From Bacteroidales bacterium (GTDB lineage: Bacteria; Bacteroidota; Bacteroidia; Bacteroidales; GCA-2711565), in contig JAOZQX010000129.1 in the NCBI GenBank assembly GCA_029931995.1, positions 1-5,327 of the forward strand: a stretch of DNA of 5,327 nucleotides. The letters are read 5' to 3'. Positions 1 to 5,327 of this stretch are shown piece by piece. Both the position numbers and the translations under genes were made by a program. Position 1 is the stretch's first letter, and every line of letters starts with the position of its first letter. The notes beneath the pieces were generated by a model. The model was not told the DNA's origin. It worked only from the letters and a program-made list of their open reading frames with translations, and did not search any database.

Positions 1-1223
1 GTCGAGAAAAATGGGATAAAAATTTGATCGATAATTTCAGGTTCAATACCGGAACCATTATCAGATACCCAGATTTTTGTTTGTTGATTTTCTGTTTGTA
101 TTGCAAGTTTTATTTGAGGTTTCTTAATATTTTGTGTAAAATAAATTGAATTATTAATTAGGTTAATCAATACTTGTTCAATCAATTTTTTATCGGCTTG
201 AATACTATCATTCTCTGATGCAGCCCATGTGAAATCAATATTTTTCTGATCTAATTCTTCTTTAAATAAAACAGCCATTGATTTAAAAATTTCTTGAACA
301 GAAACGAATTCAAAATTAGGTGCAGGAATTTGCATCGATAATCTGTAATCGTCCACAAAAGCGGATAAACTTTTGCTCCGATTTTGAATTACTTTTAAGC
401 CGGTTAATGATTCTTTAATATTGTTTTCTTCCAATTTATTGAGGGGGATTTGCTGCCCGTTTTCTTCAAAAATATTGATTAATCCGGATGAAAGTAAAGT
501 AATTGGACTTACTGAATTAAGAATCTCGTGGGTGATAACTTTAATCAATTTTTGCCAGGCTTCCATCTCACCTTGCTCTAATTCATTCGTAATATTTTGG
601 ATGGAGATGAGCTTAATTGTTTCTTCTTTAATTTTTAAATTGGTGGCATTCAATGATAGTTTCGATAATTTATTTTCGTTTTTTAGAGATAATATTTCAG
701 GATGGTTTGGCTTTAATTTTTCTAAAACTTTTGGAAGTTCGGGTTTAATTCTCTTTAGAGAAGAAATATTTACAAGGCTTTTAACTCCAAGTAAATCTCG
801 AGCTGCTTGATTGCAAAGTTTTATCTGTCCATCAGTATTAAATGCCAATAAGCCAACATTAACATGTTCGATGCTTGTTTGAAAAAAATGATATTCGCTT
901 TCTTTCTCTATCCGGACTTCTCTGAAAGCATTTAAAATTTCGGTAAAACTTTCATGAAGTTCATTGAAGGGATTTCTTTTATTGGTATTAAATTTGATGC
1001 TTGTGTCTTTATACTTAATGCTGAGCAGGAATTTTTTTAAATCCCGACTGATTTTATTGATAAAACGGATAAGCATAAATAATTGAAATATCCATAAAAT
1101 GATTAGGGAATAACGGGTTATGAGCATGTATTCCTGCGAATAAGTCCAAACAAAAATACTGGTTGAAATTCCTATCAAAATTACTTGAACAATGATGGAT
1201 ACATAAAATCTGTTAAAGCTCAT
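1..1223 (-). CDS. Membrane-bound PAS sensor histidine kinase, NtrY-like (3' end cut by window edge)
   Basis: Probable sensor kinase that autophosphorylates and passes phosphate to the adjacent NtrC-type regulator. Translating the minus strand from 1223 gives 407 codons with no stop before the window edge. Seen in order: two hydrophobic helices (about residues 6-27 and 38-55) joined by only about ten residues, a linker, a PAS-like domain (about 108-210, with NVGLLAFNTDGQIKLCNQAA), an H-box with THEILNSVSPI (H232 is the likely phosphoacceptor), an N-box (EQVLINLINNS, 349-359), the G1 motif SDNGSGI (387-393) and the start of the F-box (IPFF, 403-406). The ATP-lid/G2 motif lies beyond the window, so only a few dozen residues should be missing. 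The start is well fixed: an in-frame TGA sits at 1232-1230, and ATG 1223 is the first start codon after it. It overlaps the regulator's 3' end by 11 bp, implying co-transcription and coupled translation. There is no room for a periplasmic sensor domain. The signal is unknown. Confidence 0.93.
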   Translation of the reverse strand, partial: MSFNRFYVSIIVQVILIGISTSIFVWTYSQEYMLITRYSLIILWIFQLFMLIRFINKISRDLKKFLLSIKYKDTSIKFNTNKRNPFNELHESFTEILNAFREVRIEKESEYHFFQTSIEHVNVGLLAFNTDGQIKLCNQAARDLLGVKSLVNISSLKRIKPELPKVLEKLKPNHPEILSLKNENKLSKLSLNATNLKIKEETIKLISIQNITNELEQGEMEAWQKLIKVITHEILNSVSPITLLSSGLINIFEENGQQIPLNKLEENNIKESLTGLKVIQNRSKSLSAFVDDYRLSMQIPAPNFEFVSVQEIFKSMAVLFKEELDQKNIDFTWAASENDSIQADKKLIEQVLINLINNSIYFTQNIKKPQIKLAIQTENQQTKIWVSDNGSGIEPEIIDQIFIPFFS

Positions 1224-2580
1224 ATTTTTTCATTTTTTCATACAATGTAGAACGATTAATTCCCAGCATTTTGGCTGTTAAGCTTAAATTTCCTTTATAG
1301 CGAGCAATGGCTTTTTGTATAAGTTGTTTTTCATTTTCGGCCAGATTAAAGCTGTCAGCTTTTCCCGGTTTTAATAACTGTTTATTATCAAAAAAGAAAT
1401 CTGCTGCTTTCAACGTTTTTTCTTCAGTCATAATTACAGCCTTTTCTATACTATGTCTGAGTTCCCTGATATTTCCTTGCCAGTGATGTTTTTTGAGTCG
1501 CTCTATAGCCGACTTGCCAATTTTAAGTTTAGGTTTATTGTATTTAGTTTTGTAAATGTTCAGAAAATAATCAGATAATACGGGGATATCTTCAACGCGT
1601 TCTCTTAAACTTGGTATTTCAAGTCGAATGGTATTAATTCTGTACAAAAGATCCTCTCTAAACTCACCATCTTCTACCATTTTATATAGGTCTTTATTGG
1701 TGGCGCAAATAAGTCGGATATTAACAGAAATGGGTTGATTGCTCCCAAGTCTTACAATTTCTTCGTTTTGAATGGCGGATAATAATTTGGCCTGTAAAGG
1801 GAGAGATAAATTCCCAATTTCATCTAAAAACAAACTTCCTCCCGACGCCACTTCAAAACGTCCAGCCCGATCTTGATTAGCATCCGTAAAGGCCCTTTTT
1901 GTATGGCCGAATAACTCACTTTCAAAAAGAGTTTCGCTAATTGAACCTAGATCAACACTAACAAAAATTTCATTTTTCCGGTCAGATAATTGATGAATTT
2001 CTCTAGCAATAACTTCCTTCCCACTTCCATTCTCGCCGAGCAAAAGAATATTTGCTTTAGTATCTGATACTTTATTAATCGTATCGTAAAGGATTTGCAT
2101 TTTTGGGGCTTCACCTTTAATTAAATGAAATTCGTTTTGAATATTTTGATTTAGATGTTCGTGCTTGGTTTTGAGTTGTTTTATTTCAAGTTTAGATTGT
2201 CGTAATTGATAAGCCGAAAGTATGGTTGAGAGTATCTTGTTTTCATCCCACGATTTTTGAATAAAATCCGTTGCCCCCTCTTTAATGGCTTTTACAGCTA
2301 GTTCAACATCGCTATAAGCAGTAATAAAAACAATAATAGCTGAAGGATCAATTTTTAAAATTTCCTGCATCCAATAAAAGCCTTCGTTTCCGGTATTAAT
2401 CCCCGCTTTAAAATTCATATCAAGCAATACGATATCAAAATTATTTGAGATGAGGGAAGGAATAAGATTGGGGTTTCTTTCTGTATAGATCTCAGAAAAG
2501 TGGGGAGCCAAAAATATTTTTAAAGCAATCAATAATTCATCATTATCATCCACAATTAATATTCGTCCCGATTTCCCCAT
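1213..2580 (-). CDS. Sigma54-dependent NtrC-family response regulator
   Basis: Cytoplasmic two-component activator of 455 residues, normal for receiver + AAA+ + Fis-HTH proteins. The receiver (about 5-125) has the acidic pair D11/D12, phosphoacceptor D54 (VLLDMN), T87 and K109, but the usual Pro after that Lys is Ser110. The AAA+ domain (about 150-390) has Walker A GENGSGKE (182-189), the sigma54-contacting loop as RAFTDA (229-234) where GAFTGA is canonical, Walker B SLFLDEIGNL (249-258), ICATN (291-295), candidate arginine fingers in FREDLLYRIN (R308, R314), and sensor II WQGNIREL (367-374), where WPGN is usual. The C-terminal Fis-type helix-turn-helix (about 414-453, NLSLTAKMLGINRSTLYEKM) should bind DNA. 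It is the first gene of a regulator-kinase operon, with the kinase overlapping its stop. It diverges from the permease operon, whose promoter carries a sigma54 element and twin palindromes, its likely targets. ATG 2580 places the receiver beta-1 strand at the expected position. No strong ribosome-binding site is visible. Confidence 0.96.
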   Translation of the reverse strand: MGKSGRILIVDDNDELLIALKIFLAPHFSEIYTERNPNLIPSLISNNFDIVLLDMNFKAGINTGNEGFYWMQEILKIDPSAIIVFITAYSDVELAVKAIKEGATDFIQKSWDENKILSTILSAYQLRQSKLEIKQLKTKHEHLNQNIQNEFHLIKGEAPKMQILYDTINKVSDTKANILLLGENGSGKEVIAREIHQLSDRKNEIFVSVDLGSISETLFESELFGHTKRAFTDANQDRAGRFEVASGGSLFLDEIGNLSLPLQAKLLSAIQNEEIVRLGSNQPISVNIRLICATNKDLYKMVEDGEFREDLLYRINTIRLEIPSLRERVEDIPVLSDYFLNIYKTKYNKPKLKIGKSAIERLKKHHWQGNIRELRHSIEKAVIMTEEKTLKAADFFFDNKQLLKPGKADSFNLAENEKQLIQKAIARYKGNLSLTAKMLGINRSTLYEKMKKYEL

Positions 2581-2601
2581 AATTACATTACTTTTAAAGA
2601 G

Positions 2602-2632
2602 CTAAGATAGGAACGAATTGTTGGAAAACCAA
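2602..2632 (-). promoter_or_regulatory. Candidate housekeeping promoter of the regulator-kinase operon
   Basis: On the minus strand a TATCTTAG (2609-2602) fits the Bacteroidota -7 element TAnnTTTG at all fixed positions but one. A TTG (2632-2630) lies 20 bp upstream, within the spacing known for the -33 element of this phylum. It would place transcription start roughly 15-20 nt before the regulator ATG at 2580. The -33 TTG falls inside the distal palindrome (2619-2635), so regulator bound there could block its own promoter. In AT-rich DNA such short matches arise by chance, so this is tentative. Confidence 0.35.
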
Positions 2633-2635
2633 ACA
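2619..2635. promoter_or_regulatory. Distal palindrome, putative enhancer half-pair for the NtrC-type regulator
   Basis: TGTTGGAAAACCAAACA is an imperfect 17-bp inverted repeat with the TGTT...AACA-type outline. It matches the neighbouring perfect palindrome at 13 of 17 positions. Its centre (2627) is 21 bp from the centre of the proximal copy, two helical turns, so dimers would bind the same DNA face. It lies about 110 bp before the predicted sigma54 transcription start, within the normal range for upstream activating sites. Binding by the adjacent regulator is inferred from position and symmetry. Confidence 0.6.
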
Positions 2636-2639
2636 GAAG

Positions 2640-2656
2640 TGTTGGATATTCCAACA
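2640..2656. promoter_or_regulatory. Proximal perfect palindrome, putative enhancer site for the NtrC-type regulator
   Basis: TGTTGGATATTCCAACA has perfect 7-bp arms (TGTTGGA / TCCAACA) around a 3-bp TAT centre. A Fis-type HTH dimer is expected to bind a symmetric site of about this size. Its centre (2648) lies about 89 bp before the predicted sigma54 start, and a related copy lies exactly two helical turns further upstream. This is the stronger of the two sites by symmetry. It is too short and lacks the T-tract expected of an intrinsic terminator, and it lies between divergent genes, so a regulatory role is much the better reading. Confidence 0.68.
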
Positions 2657-2710
2657 GCTATATTTGTGTACAGTAATTCTATAACGCAGATAACGAGCGA
2701 TATAAGTTAT

Positions 2711-2726
2711 TGGCACGAGTCTTGAA
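2711..2726 (+). promoter_or_regulatory. Sigma54 (-24/-12) promoter for the permease operon
   Basis: TGGCACG-AGTC-TTGAA matches the sigma54 consensus TGGCACG-N4-TTGCW with a perfect -24 half. The -12 half has one mismatch, A at 2725 for C. GG at 2712-2713 and G at 2724 are spaced as required. Transcription would start near 2737, leaving about 12 nt before the ATG at 2749. Support also comes from context: two spaced palindromes upstream and a sigma54-activator gene transcribed divergently. The AT-rich stretch 2657-2700 between enhancer and promoter could accommodate DNA looping. Confidence 0.82.
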
Positions 2727-2748
2727 AAGAAAATATGAAAATGAGATT

Positions 2749-5154
2749 ATGATATCGAATTATTTCAAAACCGCAATAAGAAATTTATTAAGAAATAAAG
2801 TATTTTCTGTAATTAACATCTTGGGATTATCCATTGGGATGGCTGCCTGTTTACTTATAATTATATGGATTTTTAACGAATTAAATTTCGATAATTTTCA
2901 TAAAAATAAAGATCGAATTTATCGGGTGATGACTTACGGTACAGAGTATATGCAAACAGGCAGTGGAACTGCTCCTGCACCTTTGGGCCTTTTAGCCTCC
3001 TCAAGGTTTCCTGAAATTGAAAAAACAACACTTTTTGAAGAAGTCAGCGACTTATTGTTTCAGTATGAAGAAAAAGGATTTTATCAAAAAGGGGGTATTA
3101 TTGCTGATACCAGCTTCTTTAATATATTCAGTTTTGAATTCATCGAAGGAAATTCTAATCATCCTTTTACAAATCCAAATGAAATAATTATTGATGAAGA
3201 GATTGCTCAAAAATTATTTGGAGATGATTTCGCTTTAAATAAAGTTATAAAAGCGGATGGAGAATCACTAAAAGTTGTAGGTGTTGTAAAAAATATCCCT
3301 GATAATTCTTCACTGGTTTTTAAATATGTCATACCCTTTTCATATGATAAAATAAACAGCAGTACTTATTCTTGGGGTAGATTCATGTTCTCAACTTATG
3401 TTCTGTTAAATGATCAGGCAAATATTGACAGTGTTGGGGCTCGGTTAACACGTTTTGCAAAAGAAGAAGAATGCCCGCAGGTTGTGAGAGATGGCGGTTT
3501 CTTTAAACTACAGGAGTTTACTAAATTGCATTTAGATGGAGAGGAAAACCACGGCAGTGAATTCTCGTATTTTAATTTAACAGACAAGAAGCATGTAATT
3601 GTGTTTAGTGTAATTGCCTTATTTATTTTAATAAATGCCTGTTTTAATTATATAAACTTATCAACGGCTAGAAGTGTGCAAAGATCAAAAGAAGTGGCTG
3701 TCCGCAAAGTTTCTGGAGCAAAATATAAAAATCTGTTTAATCAATTTATGGGCGAATCTTTACTTACCAGTTTAATTGCAACAATTATTGCACTAATCTT
3801 ACTCGAACTGGCACGACCGGTTTTTAGTCAATTAACGGGAAAACTTATAGCCATTGATTACATGAGTATTGAATTTATAATAAGTGTTTTGTTTTTGTTT
3901 TTGAGTACAGGCTTATTAGCAGGTAGTTACCCTGCTTTTGTATTGTCTTCTTTTAGTCCCCTAAGCATATTTCGTAAGTCATTTAAATCAGTAAAATCAG
4001 GTTTTTTCAGAAATATTCTGGTCATTATTCAGTTTTTTATCGCCTCTGTTCTTATAATTGGCTCAGTGGTTATTATAAAGCAGTTAAATTTTATTGGCAA
4101 AAAAGACCTTGGATTTGATAATAGCAATATTGTTTGTATACCGTTTAAAGAAAATTTGGCTAAGAATTATAGTTTTTTAAAATCACAATTATTGCAAGAC
4201 CCTAATATTATTTCGATAACGGCATCTGACTATGCATGGGCAGAAACTGAAAATCGATGTGCAGGTTGTTTTGCTTGGAAAGGTTTTGATTGGGATAACC
4301 CGGTAGATATGCATACTCCTCGGGTTGATTTTGATTATTTCAAAACCATGGGTGTTGAAGTTGTGAGTGGTAGAGATTTTTCTAATCAATTTTCATCAGA
4401 TTCAACAGCGGCAGTAATGATAAATGAAACTGCTGCGAAGGCCATTGGAGTTGAAGATCCTTTGAGTTTGCCTGCATCCTTTTACGAATTTAGAACCTCT
4501 AAAAGAAAAAGTGTTCAAATTATTGGTGTATTTAAAGATTTTAATTACGGCTCATTACGTCGTAAAATTGAACCTATGGTTGCAAGAATTGAGAGCAGCC
4601 CAGAAAGATTTAGTCAGAGTTCTGAAATGTTTGTAAAAATCAATCCTCATAATCGAGAAGCAGCTCTTAAAGTCCTTGAAGAAAAATGGTATAGTGTAAA
4701 CAATGTAATCGCTTTTGAGTATCGTTTCTTGGATCAGGTTTACGAAGGATTATATAAAGGTGATAAGGACATGGGAAGATTGATCATTTATTTTACCCTT
4801 TTTTCCATTTTAATAGCCTGTTTGGGAATATTGGGCCTAACAATATTTATAGCAGAAAAAAGAACGAAGGAAATTGGCATTCGAAAGGTAAATGGGGCAA
4901 GTACTACTTTATTGGTTTGGATAATGTTAAAAGAATTTATTGGTGTTGTAAGTATATCATTTGTTATAGCAACACCAGTAGCCTGGTATCTGATGGATAA
5001 AATGCTACAGCAGTTTGCCTATCGAACCTCAATCACATTTGGCGTCTTTGCTATATCATTTATATTGGTCTTATTAATTACAATTTTTACATCAGCATAT
5101 CAGGCTATAAGAGCTGCAAATAAAAACCCAGTCGATAGTTTGAGGTCTGAATAA
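2749..5154 (+). CDS. FtsX/MacB-type ABC transporter permease, complete
   Basis: Inner-membrane permease of 801 residues with the duplicated plan seen in Bacteroidota: a membrane helix (about 19-40), a MacB-type periplasmic core (about 41-275), an FtsX block of helices (about 282-304, 336-357, 375-399), then a repeat with a helix (421-443), a second periplasmic core (about 445-668) and an FtsX block (677-701, 724-747, 762-784). Each FtsX block begins with the cytoplasmic coupling motif: KEVAVRKVSGA (about 314-324) and KEIGIRKVNGAS (about 707-718). This family does mechanotransmission or efflux of envelope substrates rather than classical import. It has no Walker motifs, so a separate ATPase is needed. 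The substrate cannot be read from sequence. The start at ATG 2749 gives the typical MISNYFKTAIRNLLRNK opening. A longer frame from TTG 2710 would begin on the sigma54 -24 box and precede the predicted transcript start. A CAGC pair (C504, C507) in the second periplasmic core is a small oddity. The next gene, a second permease, follows after 36 bp. Confidence 0.94.
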   Translation: MISNYFKTAIRNLLRNKVFSVINILGLSIGMAACLLIIIWIFNELNFDNFHKNKDRIYRVMTYGTEYMQTGSGTAPAPLGLLASSRFPEIEKTTLFEEVSDLLFQYEEKGFYQKGGIIADTSFFNIFSFEFIEGNSNHPFTNPNEIIIDEEIAQKLFGDDFALNKVIKADGESLKVVGVVKNIPDNSSLVFKYVIPFSYDKINSSTYSWGRFMFSTYVLLNDQANIDSVGARLTRFAKEEECPQVVRDGGFFKLQEFTKLHLDGEENHGSEFSYFNLTDKKHVIVFSVIALFILINACFNYINLSTARSVQRSKEVAVRKVSGAKYKNLFNQFMGESLLTSLIATIIALILLELARPVFSQLTGKLIAIDYMSIEFIISVLFLFLSTGLLAGSYPAFVLSSFSPLSIFRKSFKSVKSGFFRNILVIIQFFIASVLIIGSVVIIKQLNFIGKKDLGFDNSNIVCIPFKENLAKNYSFLKSQLLQDPNIISITASDYAWAETENRCAGCFAWKGFDWDNPVDMHTPRVDFDYFKTMGVEVVSGRDFSNQFSSDSTAAVMINETAAKAIGVEDPLSLPASFYEFRTSKRKSVQIIGVFKDFNYGSLRRKIEPMVARIESSPERFSQSSEMFVKINPHNREAALKVLEEKWYSVNNVIAFEYRFLDQVYEGLYKGDKDMGRLIIYFTLFSILIACLGILGLTIFIAEKRTKEIGIRKVNGASTTLLVWIMLKEFIGVVSISFVIATPVAWYLMDKMLQQFAYRTSITFGVFAISFILVLLITIFTSAYQAIRAANKNPVDSLRSE

Positions 5155-5190
5155 TTGAAATGTTAATCTTTAGATTGCTAAGAAAATTTT

Positions 5191-5327
5191 ATGGTTAAAT
5201 ATTACCTAAAAACAGTTTTTCGAAATCTGTATAAAAACAAATTGGAAACAATTATTAATTTAATAGGTCTGAGCGTAAGCTTTTGTGTAGCTATTATCAT
5301 TTTCGTTTATGTAAATAAGGAATATTC
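5191..5327 (+). CDS. Second FtsX/MacB-type ABC transporter permease (N-terminal fragment, cut by window edge)
   Basis: ATG 5191 opens a frame of 45 codons running off the window. Its N-terminus, MVKYYLKTVFRNLYKNKLET, followed by INLIGLSVSFCVAIIIFVYV, matches the opening of the upstream permease: a basic amphipathic segment with RNL.(K/R)NK, then N(I/L)(L/I)GLS and the first membrane helix (about 21-41). A product of about 800 residues like its neighbour is expected but not visible. It starts 36 bp after the preceding stop with no terminator-like hairpin plus T-tract and no sigma54 element between them, so it is probably transcribed from the 2711-2726 promoter. AAGAAAA shortly before the ATG is at most a weak ribosome-binding site. 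The family call rests on the N-terminal pattern and tandem context only. Confidence 0.82.
   Translation, partial: MVKYYLKTVFRNLYKNKLETIINLIGLSVSFCVAIIIFVYVNKEY

Noticed and set aside
421..810. Plus-strand open frame of 129 codons
   Set aside because: It is antisense to the kinase, whose PAS, H-box and linker are coherent on the minus strand; the plus-strand product shows no recognisable domain.
2659..2666. TATATTTG on the plus strand, an exact match to the Bacteroidota -7 element TAnnTTTG
   Set aside because: The only nearby upstream TTG (2642-2644) is 14 bp away, too close for a -33 element, and the sigma54 site downstream explains permease transcription better. A weak basal promoter is not excluded.
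2681..2695. Short direct repeat ATAACG at 2681-2686 and 2690-2695
   Set aside because: Six-base repeats are expected by chance in AT-rich DNA; spacing is below one helical turn and neither copy resembles the palindromes.
2735..2752. Five-codon ATG frame ending in TGA that overlaps the permease ATG (ATGA at 2749-2752)
   Set aside because: It could be read as a coupled leader peptide, but its ATG lies at or just before the predicted transcript start (about 2737) and such tiny frames are expected by chance.
4095..4112. TGGCAA followed by TTGG inside the permease gene as a second sigma54 site
   Set aside because: The spacing between the GG and the -12-like G is wrong for sigma54, and it lies deep within coding sequence.
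4189..4389. Minus-strand open frame of 66 codons
   Set aside because: It lies wholly inside the well-supported permease gene on the other strand and has no recognisable features.
5155..5190. Terminator or promoter between the two permeases (includes AATCTTTAGATT)
   Set aside because: The inverted repeat has only 5-bp AT-rich arms and a 2-base loop, too weak for a terminator; no -24/-12 or convincing -33/-7 pair is present.

Overview
The window is AT-rich and reads as part of a Bacteroidota (Bacteroidetes) chromosome. Three things point there: a Bacteroidota-style NtrY/NtrC-like two-component pair, tandem long FtsX/MacB-type permeases without a fused ATPase (starting like ...YFKTAIRNLLRNKVFSVINILGLSIG), and weak or absent Shine-Dalgarno sequences. 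Genus-level placement is not possible from this sequence alone.

Layout: two transcription units diverge from one 168-bp intergenic region (2581-2748). Leftward (minus strand) lie a sigma54-dependent NtrC-family response regulator (1213-2580) and, overlapping its 3' end by 11 bp, a membrane-bound PAS sensor histidine kinase (1223 down to 1, cut by the window edge just after the G1/F-box region). Rightward (plus strand) lie a complete FtsX/MacB-type ABC transporter permease (best start 2749, end 5154) and, 36 bp later, the first 45 codons of a second permease of the same type (5191 to the window edge).

The intergenic region is the most informative part. It holds a near-consensus sigma54 -24/-12 element facing the permeases (2711-2726, TGGCACG-N4-TTGAA). 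Upstream are two related 17-bp palindromes (2619-2635 and 2640-2656) whose centres are 21 bp apart, i.e. two helical turns, and lie about 110 and 89 bp before the predicted transcription start. This is the layout expected of an enhancer for an NtrC-type activator, and the activator is encoded next door. A possible Bacteroidota housekeeping promoter for the regulator overlaps the distal palindrome, suggesting autoregulation. The sigma54 element also settles the permease start: a longer reading frame from a TTG at 2710 would begin on the -24 box, so the ATG at 2749 is preferred.

Inferred working model: the kinase has two membrane helices joined by a very short loop, so it probably senses a membrane or partner-protein cue. 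It phosphorylates the regulator, which binds the twin palindromes and drives sigma54 transcription of the permease operon. This resembles in logic, but not in homology of all parts, the kinase/ABC-transporter modules that sense and relieve envelope stress. No ATPase subunit is in the window and the substrate is unknown. The regulator carries unusual residues at three normally conserved positions (P110->S, GAFTGA->RAFTDA, WPGN->WQGN).
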